DNA of 64,000 nucleotides. Source: Oscillospiraceae bacterium. GTDB lineage: Bacteria; Bacillota; Clostridia; Oscillospirales; Acutalibacteraceae. Made by a program: the position numbers and the translations under genes. The stretch is from the NCBI GenBank assembly GCA_015065765.1, contig SVPP01000009.1:38366-102365 (forward strand), written 5' to 3'. This document shows, in pieces, positions 17,634 to 26,406 of the stretch (position 1 is its first letter; each line of letters begins with the position of its first letter). The notes beneath the pieces are model-generated. The model searched no databases and was not told the origin of the DNA. It worked only from the letters and a program-made list of their open reading frames with translations.

Positions 17634-18352
17634 GAAAATTCAACCTCTCCGCTGTGGATTACTTTCGTTTCTTCTCCGTCACGGACAACAAGTCCTCCAT
17701 CAGAAGAAATATCAACAGCAAAAAACTCCCTGTCCTCACTTTTTACAAAAACATTTTTACCAAGCATGGCGGAATGTTTTTTTACATTCTCCACAATTTG
17801 TTTTTCTGTATATTTTTTGTTTATAAAAATCTCATTCAGATTTTCAATGATTTTTTGGGTTAAAAAATTCTTATCAAAAATTGTTTCAGTTTCTTCTTCA
17901 AGAGTTGTTGCAACATCTTTTATTTCTTCGGGAAAATCCTTCTTTTTGCCGCTGACATTTATCCCGATCCCGATAAGTGCGAACTTTATTTTTCCTTCCT
18001 CGGTTATAAGACGTGTGAGAATACCGCACACCTTTCCTGAGGATAATAAAATATCATTCGGCCATTTTATGGAAGAAACAAGAGAACAGTATTCCTCAAG
18101 AACTTCCGCAACAGCAAGTCCTGCAGAGGTTGTAATAAGATTCAGTGTTTCCACATTTTCAGTGTCAAGAATATATGTCATATAAATTCCCGTACCCTTG
18201 GGAGAATGAAAGCTTCTTCCCATTCTGCCTGAACCCTTTGTCTGGGAATCAGCCACAACTGCAAGAGGTATTTCACCGCCGTTTCTGCAAAGCCTGTCGG
18301 CATAAACATTCGTGGAGTCAATCTCTTTAAGATAGATTATTTTTTCACTCAT
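17630..18352 (-). CDS. birA: Biotin--[acetyl-CoA-carboxylase] ligase, catalytic form without HTH
   Basis: Activates biotin to biotinyl-AMP and attaches it to carboxylase carrier proteins. The start at 18352 (MSEKIIYLKEIDSTN) follows GGTGAT and gives 240 residues, so the N-terminal DNA-binding domain of bifunctional BirA is absent and it should not repress biotin genes. Catalytic motifs are GSGRMGRSFHSPKGTGIYMT near 42-61 and KWPNDILLSSGKVCGIL near 103-119, plus GIGINV. The small C-terminal SH3-like domain is present. Confidence 0.94.
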   Translation of the reverse strand: MSEKIIYLKEIDSTNVYADRLCRNGGEIPLAVVADSQTKGSGRMGRSFHSPKGTGIYMTYILDTENVETLNLITTSAGLAVAEVLEEYCSLVSSIKWPNDILLSSGKVCGILTRLITEEGKIKFALIGIGINVSGKKKDFPEEIKDVATTLEEETETIFDKNFLTQKIIENLNEIFINKKYTEKQIVENVKKHSAMLGKNVFVKSEDREFFAVDISSDGGLVVRDGEETKVIHSGEVEFS

Positions 18353-18414
18353 TTTTATCACCAGAAATATTTTACCATATACTGTAAATTTTATCAATGA
18401 AAAGGAGGCAAATG

Positions 18415-20178
18415 ATGATTCAAAAAATCGTTTCTTTTTTTGACGCAGAAACAAGAGAAAAATATTTCGTCAGACTTTTTTCAGCATGGAGCATAATGGG
18501 AATTTTCAATTACATGACTGTTCCGGGACATCCTGAAAAAATTGATGCTGTAAAAAACACAAATTTATTGGCATCCGTCATTATATTTATTCTTTCCTAT
18601 GCCCTTCTGACTTTGGTGTCTCATCTTCTTAAAAAAGCTGATACAGACGCATGGATTTTCTCAGTTTCAACATTGGTCTATCTGGGACTTGTTGCCATGT
18701 TCAGCGAAAACAATTATTATTGTCTTGCTCTCCTTTTTCCCGCAGCACTTTCATGTATATACACTGTCAGAAAATTCACCGCAAAGAAAACGGTACTTGA
18801 ACCCGACAGAAAGTTCACTGCGATTTTTTCTCTCATAACGGGAATTTTAGTCACAGCAGTCATTGCACTCATCGGTGTCAGCCGTTATCTTTCTTTTGCA
18901 ACACCAAACTTTGACTTTGGAATTTTTGCTCAGATGTATTATTACCTGAAAACAGAATTCGTACCTCTCACAACCTGTGAAAGAGAAAAGCTTCTCTCAC
19001 ACTTTGCCGTTCATCTTTCACCTGTTTATTATCTTCTTCTGCCTGTTTATTTTGTTTTCGATTCACCAATAACTCTGCAGATTTCTCAGGCAGTTATTAT
19101 CGGAAGCGCACTCATTCCACTTTATCTTCTCATGCGCCACTTTAAATTTTCAAACAAAGTAACGCTTCTCATGATGATTGCTTTTGCTTTTTATCCTGCT
19201 CTTGCAGGCGGTACAATGTACGATTTTCACGAAAACTGTTTCCTTCTTCCATTCCTTCTGTGGATGCTTTATTTTGCAGAAAAAGAGAAGTACATCCCCA
19301 TGTACATTTTTATGCTTCTTACCTTTTCTGTCAAAGAAGATGCGGCAGTTTATGTGGCTTTTATTGCGCTTTACTTTATACTGTCAGGAAGGAAAAAACT
19401 TCACGGCACTATAATACTTCTTTCGTCAGTTGCTTATTTTGTTTTTGCAGTTTCTTTCCTCAAAGCCTTCGGAGAAGGAGCAATGACCGGACGCTTTGAC
19501 AACTTCATTACAAATCAGAATTTAGGTCTTGCAGACGTTATAATAACAATTTTCAAAAACCCTGCATATTTTATTTCTCAATGCATTTCAGAAGAAAAAC
19601 TTCTCTTCATTCTCTTCATGCTTCTGCCACTTGCTTTTCTTCCGATTCTGTCGAAAAAGTGGTCACAGTTCATTCTTGTCGGCCCTATGATTCTGATAAA
19701 TCTCATGTCAGATTACACCTATCAGCACTCAATCTATTTCCAGTATGTTTACGGCACAATGGCAATTCTTTTCTATGTAGCAATTCTCAATGTAAAAGAT
19801 TGCCCGAAAAATCTGAAGAAATATCTTGTTCCTCTTGCTACGGTATTCTCAATAATAATTTTTGCGTTTTCTATTTCTCCTAAAATGACGTATGTCAACA
19901 GACTCGATGTTAACCGTGAAGATTATGTGAAAATCAGAGCTGCCCTTGACACCATTGAAGAGGATGCATCTGTTCTTTCAACAACATTCTACATGCCCTA
20001 TCTTTCTCAGAGAAAAGAAATTTACGAGATTGAATACTGCGTAAAAGATACAGATTACATTGTAATTGATACGCGATATGCAAGTGCCGACGCAAACAGA
20101 GAAAAAATTGACATGACGAAATATGAACTGATACTTGAAGAAGAAAATCTGGTTGAAATTTACTCAAAAAAAGAATAA
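18415..20178 (+). CDS. DUF2079 family polytopic membrane protein
   Basis: A membrane protein of 587 residues with about 12 hydrophobic segments. FDFGIFAQMYYYLKTEF near residue 165 and the HFAVHLSPVYYLLLPVY segment are hallmarks of DUF2079, a family with the topology of GT-C glycosyltransferases. Acidic residues in loop positions such as YDFHENCF fit a lipid-linked sugar transferase, but this is inference. AAAGGAGG precedes two consecutive ATGs (18412, 18415); the second has better spacing. A hairpin with a T run follows the stop. Confidence 0.82.
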   Translation: MIQKIVSFFDAETREKYFVRLFSAWSIMGIFNYMTVPGHPEKIDAVKNTNLLASVIIFILSYALLTLVSHLLKKADTDAWIFSVSTLVYLGLVAMFSENNYYCLALLFPAALSCIYTVRKFTAKKTVLEPDRKFTAIFSLITGILVTAVIALIGVSRYLSFATPNFDFGIFAQMYYYLKTEFVPLTTCEREKLLSHFAVHLSPVYYLLLPVYFVFDSPITLQISQAVIIGSALIPLYLLMRHFKFSNKVTLLMMIAFAFYPALAGGTMYDFHENCFLLPFLLWMLYFAEKEKYIPMYIFMLLTFSVKEDAAVYVAFIALYFILSGRKKLHGTIILLSSVAYFVFAVSFLKAFGEGAMTGRFDNFITNQNLGLADVIITIFKNPAYFISQCISEEKLLFILFMLLPLAFLPILSKKWSQFILVGPMILINLMSDYTYQHSIYFQYVYGTMAILFYVAILNVKDCPKNLKKYLVPLATVFSIIIFAFSISPKMTYVNRLDVNREDYVKIRAALDTIEEDASVLSTTFYMPYLSQRKEIYEIEYCVKDTDYIVIDTRYASADANREKIDMTKYELILEEENLVEIYSKKE

Positions 20179-20187
20179 TAAAAACAG

Positions 20188-20221
20188 TCATCGAGGGAAA
20201 AATAACCTCGGTGATTTTTTT
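20188..20221 (+). terminator. Terminator hairpin that overlaps the next start codon
   Basis: A 9-bp stem (20188-20196 with 20206-20214, one G-T pair) around a 9-base loop is followed by seven T. The 3' arm ends in GGTGA, and the T run leads into the TTG start of the next gene at 20220. Confidence 0.75.
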
Positions 20222-20612
20222 GAAAAAGTACAGAGAATTTTTTATAGTTTTTTCCATAGGTGCAGTTCTTTACAGTCTCATTGAAATTATGTTCAGAGGC
20301 TTTACTCACTGGACAATGAGCCTTACAGGTGGCACCGCATTTCTGATGATACACATTTCGAATTTCAAAATGAAAACGAAAAGTCTGTTTCTAAAATGTC
20401 TTACCGGCTGTGCAATAATAACCACGCTTGAGTTTATTGTAGGCTGTATTGTAAACAGAAAATTCCATCTTAATGTGTGGGATTATTCGGGACAAAAGTT
20501 CAACGTTCTCGGACAAATCTGTCCTGTGTTTTCCGCTGCATGGTTCTGTCTTACGCTGCCTGCAATTTTTCTCAGCAGAATTATAAAGAAAGCTCTTACG
20601 AAACTGAAATAA
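20220..20612 (+). CDS. CmpB-type putative permease (ABC_trans_CmpB family)
   Basis: A 130-residue membrane protein with four hydrophobic segments. The motif set FRGFTHWTMSLTGGTAFL, TTLEFIVGCIVN and VWDYSGQKFNVLGQICPV matches a family labelled putative ABC transporter permease (CmpB type), though no ATPase is nearby and function is unproven. A TTG start at 20220 is preferred because GGTGA lies 5 bases upstream; GTG at 20211 is the alternative. Either start falls in the terminator hairpin of DUF2079. The 3' end overlaps the convergent lipoprotein gene by 17 bases. Confidence 0.8.
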   Translation: MKKYREFFIVFSIGAVLYSLIEIMFRGFTHWTMSLTGGTAFLMIHISNFKMKTKSLFLKCLTGCAIITTLEFIVGCIVNRKFHLNVWDYSGQKFNVLGQICPVFSAAWFCLTLPAIFLSRIIKKALTKLK

Positions 20613-21780
20613 TTTCAGCCTTAAAATTTTCCCACTCTGTTTTCATAGTTACGTTCGGAATCGCTAAACTGTTATAAGAAAAAAGAGAAAAGCCGTCACA
20701 TTCTTTTTTTCTCAGATATTTCAATTGTTCACAAAGGATGTTATCATTTTTCTGCCATTCATCCTTACCGTTACCTGCATACAGATCCTCCGCACCGCAT
20801 TTGTAAGAAGCAAGACCGATAACAAGTTTTATATTTTCGTTTGTCACAAGCTTTTTCCACTGATTTACAGTTTTTTTGTACGGCAGATATTCGTTATCAA
20901 AGCCGTAATAAATCTGCGGAATTATCCAGTCGCAGTAGCCTTTTTCCGAGCACCACAAGGCAACATCGGCATAGTGCACGTTGATGTCTGCAACAATATC
21001 TGCAGAGGGGCTTATGCTCACAATAACATTTTCCTTTTCACTTTTTACCGCTGAATACATTCCCGAGACAAAAGCGTTTACCTGATTTCTCCGCCAGATA
21101 TCAAGAGAATCCTTTCCTGAATTTCTCTTATAATCTGCATACTCATTTTTGTCAATTTCTTCATCTGTTGTAGGATAGAAAAAATCGTCAATATGTATGC
21201 CGTCAATGTCATAATTTTTCACAAGCTCCCGCACTCCGTCAAGGATAAGCTTCTGCACTTTTTCTGACGCAGGATTATAATAAATTCCTTCTGTGCTCAG
21301 ATAAACATCCCTCGGATTATTGTTGTACATCCGCCGTGCAGGGTTTGTTTCAGACAGCTTCTCCATATCGGAAGATGTGGACGAAACTCTGTAGGGATTT
21401 ATCCATGCATGAAGCTTAAGACCATAAGAATGAGCCGTTTTCAGAAAAATTTCAAGAGGGTCATATCCGGGAGACACACCCTGTTCACCTGAAATATACT
21501 TGCTCCACGGAAAAATTTCAGACTTGTAAAGCGCATCACCTGAGGGCCTTACCTGAACAAAAACATGCTTCAGACCTCGCTCGGAAATGTCTTTAAACAT
21601 GTTTTCGCACTTCGCCCTGAAACCGCCCTCACTCATACCCTTAAGGTCAGCCATGTCATAGACGCTTATCCACACTGCCCTGATTTCATCGGATTTTTCT
21701 TCCTTTTCAGGCTCTACACCACCGCACGCAGAAAGAAAAATCATACACAGACACAAAACAAAACAAAACATCCTTTTCAC
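20596..21780 (-). CDS. Glycoside hydrolase-like lipoprotein (GHL10/DUF187 family)
   Basis: A 394-residue secreted lipoprotein. The signal peptide ends in the lipobox LSAC near residue 19. The mature domain is a TIM barrel of the GHL10 type (YngK-like): EIRAVWISVYDMADLKG, HVFVQVRPSGDALYKSEIFP, GLKLHAWINPYRVS, and YDIDGIHIDDFFYPT, with the catalytic-type Asp pair. These enzymes act on cell-surface or environmental glycans; the exact substrate is unknown. It starts with GTG, 6 bases after GGAGGG. Confidence 0.9.
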   Translation of the reverse strand: MKRMFCFVLCLCMIFLSACGGVEPEKEEKSDEIRAVWISVYDMADLKGMSEGGFRAKCENMFKDISERGLKHVFVQVRPSGDALYKSEIFPWSKYISGEQGVSPGYDPLEIFLKTAHSYGLKLHAWINPYRVSSTSSDMEKLSETNPARRMYNNNPRDVYLSTEGIYYNPASEKVQKLILDGVRELVKNYDIDGIHIDDFFYPTTDEEIDKNEYADYKRNSGKDSLDIWRRNQVNAFVSGMYSAVKSEKENVIVSISPSADIVADINVHYADVALWCSEKGYCDWIIPQIYYGFDNEYLPYKKTVNQWKKLVTNENIKLVIGLASYKCGAEDLYAGNGKDEWQKNDNILCEQLKYLRKKECDGFSLFSYNSLAIPNVTMKTEWENFKAEIISVS

Positions 21781-21837
21781 AACATACCCTCCGAAGAGTT
21801 TTTCTATATGTATATGAAATATTTTTTGTTTAATGAC

Positions 21838-21893
21838 AAAAACTCCGTCTCGTCATCCTTTGCTTACACTCGGAGATGAGAGACGGAGTTTTT
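21838..21893 (-). terminator. Terminator after the 257-residue unknown gene
   Basis: A perfect 14-base inverted repeat (21838-21851 with 21880-21893), AAAAACTCCGTCTC and complement, around a 28-base interval. It has A/T tracts on both sides and so can act in both directions. Confidence 0.8.
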
Positions 21894-21895
21894 AT

Positions 21896-22669
21896 TTATA
21901 TGTAATTATATATTTTTTCCTGAATTTCTTTCGGTAAATACAGCTTTTCTTTTTTGAGATATTTATAATAGGACAATATCAGTGCTCTGACACGTTCTTC
22001 ATACTCATGGTCTCTTAAAGTATCTTTTATCAATATGGCAGTTTCAACCATAAAATCAAACAAAACGATCGCGTATTTGTCAAACTGTGCTTTATATGTA
22101 GACTCCAGGCTCTTATTTTCTTTCATTTCCTTCCATACAACAAACGGCAATGGTATCTGTGTTCTGAAATCTTCTTTGGCATGCATTTCAAAGACATCTA
22201 ACAAGGACTTTTCTTCTGTACTGGATTTCGGAAAATCAATACAATACTCCAAGGTTGTCAAAACAGCACTGGGATTCGAATGTATAAAATAACTCGGCAA
22301 ATTATACACCATACCCGCAGCATACAAAACAGCATTGACGTAAAAATATATGTCCAACTTTGAGTCGTTTGAATATGTACTAAGAAAGTCAATTTTTTCT
22401 CTCAATGATTCAATTCTCTCTGAATTTTTCTGATACCATTTTCTTATATATTCATCACCGTATAAACCAAAATAATCTTTGAGAGATTTTCCTACATAAT
22501 CTGCACTACCGGTCCAATGTAATTTCTCACCACCTGAAAGGCAGACCTCCTCTACCAACACCGCTATTTTCAAATAACCAGTAGGCATTCCTGTAGGCTC
22601 TTTATACGGATTATTCCACAATGTTTTTATTTTGTAGTATTCCTGTGTTTCCAACTTATAATTCATCAT
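21896..22669 (-). CDS. Hypothetical protein, 257 residues
   Basis: I do not recognise this protein. It is soluble, acidic, rich in Tyr, Lys and Glu, and probably all-helical. The N-terminal part contains WNNPYKEPTGMPTGYLK and a W-rich GEKLHWTGSADYVG segment. AAAAGGAG precedes tandem ATGs. It lies 21 bases downstream of the rhamnosidase gene on the same strand and ahead of a strong terminator, so the two may be co-transcribed. No enzyme motif was found. Confidence 0.72.
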   Translation of the reverse strand: MMNYKLETQEYYKIKTLWNNPYKEPTGMPTGYLKIAVLVEEVCLSGGEKLHWTGSADYVGKSLKDYFGLYGDEYIRKWYQKNSERIESLREKIDFLSTYSNDSKLDIYFYVNAVLYAAGMVYNLPSYFIHSNPSAVLTTLEYCIDFPKSSTEEKSLLDVFEMHAKEDFRTQIPLPFVVWKEMKENKSLESTYKAQFDKYAIVLFDFMVETAILIKDTLRDHEYEERVRALILSYYKYLKKEKLYLPKEIQEKIYNYI

Positions 22670-22690
22670 TTTTATCTCCTTTTATTTTTA

Positions 22691-24811
22691 TTATCTTTCT
22701 AAAACATTTTCTCCCGCTTTGAGGGGTGTTTCTTTACCGTCAACAATTAATGCTGCTTCAATGTTTTCAGGCATTGAGATACTTATTTTATTTTCATTAT
22801 ACTCAACTTTAATTTCGCCTTTGACGGTTGTGATTTTGCCCTTTGCTTCGGGAATCTCTTTCATACAAGCAGGTGAAATAATTACTTTTTCATATGCTAC
22901 GGAATCCTTTGTCTGACGGATGCCAAGAATATACTCAAACAGATATTTTGTAACAGCACCGAACATGGGATGACACTGAGAACGCACACCATTCCAGTAT
23001 TCAAGAATTGTTGTAGCACCGTTCTGAATCTGATTATAGAAAGAAGTCTCACCCTTGGAAGACAGAAGCGAATAAGCAAGATCTGCCCTGCCCTTTTCAA
23101 AAAGAACTCTTGTTACAATATCTGTTCCGAAAATTCCCGTATCGTACATTTTTGTCTCAGAATATTTTTTAAGCGCATTCTCAAATGTACGCTCATCACC
23201 TAAACCTAGGTCAACTGCAAATGAATTTGCACCCTGCTCATTCTTTGCAAAGTCACCTGTTTCAGGTGAAAAATATGTTTCTGTAAGTGCTTTCTTCTTT
23301 CTTGCAATTCTCGCTTTTACTTCCTCGCTGTAACTGTCATCGCCAATAACCTCACCGATTTCGAGGAAATATTCCATTGATTTTATGTAGAAATAGGTGT
23401 TAACAAAAGGCTCAGGAATCGCGTTTGCACTAAGCTTGTTAAGTCTGTTCTGCTCGGGCACACACCAGTCACCAAGACACCACACACCCGGCAAATCAGA
23501 GGTTACAAGATCATTTTCGCTGTGACTTTCAAGATAAGAAAACCATTTATACATACGTGAAAAAGTTTCTTCAAAAATTTCTTTTTCACCATAAGCTTTA
23601 TAATACATGTACGGTACAACAACTATTGCGCAGCCCCAACCTCCGGGACCACCGCCCGAGGGAGCGAAGGGCGCCGTATACTGAATGTGACCCGTTTTTT
23701 CGTCCTGGCAATCGCAGATGTCACCTATCCATTTTTTGTAGAATTTTTGCGCATCAAGCTGCATCATAGCTGCAGAGCATGTAAGCTGACCGTCACCTGT
23801 GTATCCTCTGCGTTCTGTGTGTGGACAATCGGAGGGAATACCGCAGTGCATATTGGCAAGCTGAGTTCTGATGTATGCTTTATAGAGCCAGTTAAGCGTA
23901 TCATCACTGCATTCAAAGGAAGATGTTACCGCAACATCACTATGCACCACATCGCACTCAACCACATCAACATCTCCCATAACCTCAAAATACCTGAAGC
24001 AGAGCCACGTGAAATACGGGAAAAGATAACTCTCATTATCATCGGTTATGTATACTGTATGCTGGTCATAAATGTGTTCTTCATCAAGCTTTCCGTTTTC
24101 ATCAAGTTTTTCGCCGTATCTGACAGCTATCTTCTGTGCTTTTTCGCTTCTGAGAAGCACAAAACCTGACAATACCTCTCCTGCATCATAAATATTATTG
24201 CCGAGATATTTGGGAGAAACTGTTCTCGCCACTCTGTCTGCAGGGCAATCCTGAATATAAAAATTCGTTTCGGGTGTTTCAAAAATTTTTACATTCTGCC
24301 ACTCTGACACTTTCGTGAAATCGTGAGTTTCACCTCTTATTACATCTGCCTCAGTAACAAAACTTTCTTTCATTCTTTCACTGCCGTCAGAGTAAATTGT
24401 TTTTGTTTCTCCGTTTTCATCTGTAATATCTATCTTCCAACAGATTTTAGCCGTACCGTAATCGTATTCCTCATAAAAGCCGGGAGCCAGCATGAATTTC
24501 AATGTGTTTTTTCCGTCATGAAGGTAACCTGTTATATCATAAACAGGACAATAGAGTCTGTGTCTGAACTCTTCATTAAATGGATGTCCGCCATATTCCA
24601 TGTTTTTTCTTTCTTCAAAATCGGTGTTAAGAGGCTGATAAAAATCCTCACTGACTTTTTCTCCGTTTATGTAAAGCCTGTATGTGCCCATACAGCCGAT
24701 AGTTATAACAGCTTTTTCTTTAAAATCAAGCTCCGTTTCAATGTCAACAGGAAGGCCTTTCACTCCTGAGCCTACCCACTTACAGTTTTTCAGATCAACC
24801 TTTTCAAGCAT
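22691..24811 (-). CDS. GH78 alpha-L-rhamnosidase
   Basis: A 706-residue glycosidase that removes terminal alpha-L-rhamnose from plant or microbial glycans. The N-terminal beta-sandwich ends near residue 300. The (alpha/alpha)6 catalytic domain has the family signature SDCPHTERRGYTGDGQ near 340-355, with the acidic catalytic residues, then YTAPFAPSGGGPGGWG and WNGVRSQCHPMFGAV. There is no signal peptide, so it is probably intracellular and acts on imported oligosaccharides. The start at 24811 follows GGAGGTG. FucO at 36753 could process the lactaldehyde made from released deoxyhexoses. Confidence 0.93.
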   Translation of the reverse strand: MLEKVDLKNCKWVGSGVKGLPVDIETELDFKEKAVITIGCMGTYRLYINGEKVSEDFYQPLNTDFEERKNMEYGGHPFNEEFRHRLYCPVYDITGYLHDGKNTLKFMLAPGFYEEYDYGTAKICWKIDITDENGETKTIYSDGSERMKESFVTEADVIRGETHDFTKVSEWQNVKIFETPETNFYIQDCPADRVARTVSPKYLGNNIYDAGEVLSGFVLLRSEKAQKIAVRYGEKLDENGKLDEEHIYDQHTVYITDDNESYLFPYFTWLCFRYFEVMGDVDVVECDVVHSDVAVTSSFECSDDTLNWLYKAYIRTQLANMHCGIPSDCPHTERRGYTGDGQLTCSAAMMQLDAQKFYKKWIGDICDCQDEKTGHIQYTAPFAPSGGGPGGWGCAIVVVPYMYYKAYGEKEIFEETFSRMYKWFSYLESHSENDLVTSDLPGVWCLGDWCVPEQNRLNKLSANAIPEPFVNTYFYIKSMEYFLEIGEVIGDDSYSEEVKARIARKKKALTETYFSPETGDFAKNEQGANSFAVDLGLGDERTFENALKKYSETKMYDTGIFGTDIVTRVLFEKGRADLAYSLLSSKGETSFYNQIQNGATTILEYWNGVRSQCHPMFGAVTKYLFEYILGIRQTKDSVAYEKVIISPACMKEIPEAKGKITTVKGEIKVEYNENKISISMPENIEAALIVDGKETPLKAGENVLER

Positions 24812-24867
24812 AAAAACACCTCCGATATTTTTATACCACATTTGAAGGTGAGTTTCAATCATTTTAC

Positions 24868-24905
24868 AAAAAATCCGCAGTGAAAAATTATCACTGCGGA
24901 CTTTT
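24868..24905 (-). terminator. Rho-independent terminator after the 127-residue gene
   Basis: TCCGCAGTGA (24875-24884) pairs perfectly with TCACTGCGGA (24892-24901) around a 7-base loop. A T-rich run follows on the minus strand and a T run also on the plus strand. Confidence 0.88.
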
Positions 24906-24935
24906 GTTTTATTAGGAGGAAAGGGTGGTCAACCC

Positions 24936-25319
24936 TTATTTTACTCTCATCAGATGCTGACAATATGCGTAAACATTCTGGATTTTCTTTGCTTCTACGC
25001 CGTCATCTGCCTGAATAACAGGATTTGATGCTGAGGGGGTTCTGTAAAGTTTGAATACAATTGCCTGCTGTCCTGGACGCATATTTCTGATATGCTTGTA
25101 TTCAAAATCTCTCTTTGCAATACCAAGCTGGTCAAACATTACTGATTCAATGTCAGGATTTGAGAAGCACTTAAGATACTCTTTTTCATCGAAAATTTCA
25201 AGCAACATTTTCGCTTCTTCAAAGCTCATGTTGGAGCATTTGAATTCGCCTTCGTTGATAACTGAAATCATACTGCTGTTGTCAAGAAGTAAGAGTGGTA
25301 AATTGTTGTTGATTTCCAT
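24936..25319 (-). CDS. Small protein resembling DUF1874/YddF-type proteins
   Basis: A 127-residue soluble protein. LLLLDNSSMISVINEGEF, then MSFEEAKMLLE and QAIVFKLYRTP, follow the order seen in DUF1874 (YddF/STIV B116-like) proteins: an N-terminal LLNSS strand, an EEA helix, and a late AIVFKL strand. That family occurs in mobile elements, archaeal viruses and some conserved chromosomal genes, and its function is unclear. AAGGAGGT precedes the ATG. It has its own terminator and appears monocistronic. The family assignment is tentative. Confidence 0.6.
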   Translation of the reverse strand: MEINNNLPLLLLDNSSMISVINEGEFKCSNMSFEEAKMLLEIFDEKEYLKCFSNPDIESVMFDQLGIAKRDFEYKHIRNMRPGQQAIVFKLYRTPSASNPVIQADDGVEAKKIQNVYAYCQHLMRVK

Positions 25320-25440
25320 AACAGGAACCTCCTTCTGTTTATTGTACTTTTGTAAATTTATATGATGGGCTTTTGCTTTAATGCCCTTGTTGTGATTTTA
25401 TTTTATCAATCAGAAGAAGTTTTTTCTGTGACTAAGTCAC

Positions 25441-25468
25441 AAAAAAGAAGCATCCTTACAGATGCTTC
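25441..25468 (-). terminator. Terminator that contains the asparaginase stop codon
   Basis: GAAGCATC (25447-25454) and GATGCTTC (25461-25468) form an 8-bp stem with a 6-base loop, and six T follow on the minus strand. The stop codon of the asparaginase gene (25456-25458) sits in the loop. Confidence 0.88.
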
Positions 25469-26385
25469 CTCTTGCTTAATTCCGCCCAGATCCTCATATA
25501 TGCCGAAACAAAAGTACCGTAGGGCAATGGTGTAATTCCTATGTCATCAAAAAGCTTTGTACTCTCATAAGCAACTCCTGATTTCACACCAACTACAAAA
25601 ACAGGAATCTTCAATTCCTTCGCTTTTCTGCAGAAAACGTGGAGATTTTCATTTGCTGTGTCAAGGGTTGCAGAGTGATAAGGCTTGAGTATTACTGCTT
25701 TCACACCATCAAGGGAATAGCCGAAGCCGTCACCTGGGTGACTGTCGATAACCAGAATGCCTGAATTTTCGCTATATTCTACAGCACCGAAAGATTTTTC
25801 TGATAATTTGCCTTTCAGCAAGGTAATATTCCTATCGTATTCCGCAAAAGGTTCTCCTGTGATTGAGTAAATATCAGCACTGAGCTCACTGTGCTGCAAC
25901 ATATTGGTGGGAATATGGATATTTGTTTTTGTCTCTTTTTCATTCTTATAGCTGACAAAAACACCTTTTGCTTTTTTGCTCTTTATAAACTCTACAGCAG
26001 CCTCAAAATTTTTATTTCCGTTTTCTCTTTCATCCTCAAGAGGATAAGCTGATGACACAAGAACCACCGGAATTTCACAGTTCCCGAAGGCATACTCAAG
26101 AGCACAGGCTGCATAATGAAGCGAATCCGTTCCGTGAGTTACAATTATTCCGTCAACATCTTTTTGAAGAGTTTTCTCTACCTCTTTCTGCAGAAGATTA
26201 AGTTCCTTCGCTGAAAGGTTTTCACTAAGCACAGTATAAGGAGAGGATGTTACAAATTCCGTGTCACTGGTAACTTTTTTATAATTCGCGATCAAAGCAA
26301 ACTTTGCACTGTCATCAGTTGACATCCACATTCCTTTGACTACACTACCTATCGTTCCGCCCGTAAAGATTACTGCTATTTTCAA
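25456..26385 (-). CDS. Asparaginase family protein
   Basis: A 309-residue cytoplasmic type I-like L-asparaginase fold. The N-terminal catalytic loop is FTGGTIGS, with the nucleophilic Thr near residue 10, and the second is THGTDSLHYAA, with the Thr-Asp pair near 84-86. It begins with TTG, 9 bases after GAGG. It follows the glycosyltransferase gene by 21 bases with no terminator between and ends in a terminator, so it is the likely last gene of the surface-glycan operon. The substrate could be asparagine or another beta-amide; the context raises this question but does not answer it. Confidence 0.85.
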   Translation of the reverse strand: MKIAVIFTGGTIGSVVKGMWMSTDDSAKFALIANYKKVTSDTEFVTSSPYTVLSENLSAKELNLLQKEVEKTLQKDVDGIIVTHGTDSLHYAACALEYAFGNCEIPVVLVSSAYPLEDERENGNKNFEAAVEFIKSKKAKGVFVSYKNEKETKTNIHIPTNMLQHSELSADIYSITGEPFAEYDRNITLLKGKLSEKSFGAVEYSENSGILVIDSHPGDGFGYSLDGVKAVILKPYHSATLDTANENLHVFCRKAKELKIPVFVVGVKSGVAYESTKLFDDIGITPLPYGTFVSAYMRIWAELSKRKHL

Positions 26386-26406
26386 AATAAAAACCTCTTT
26401 TGCCTG

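Noticed and set aside
22260..22285. A GATTCGAAT-type sequence suggesting a tRNA T-loop
   Set aside because: No acceptor or anticodon stem surrounds it and it lies inside a coding gene; no tRNA was found in the window.
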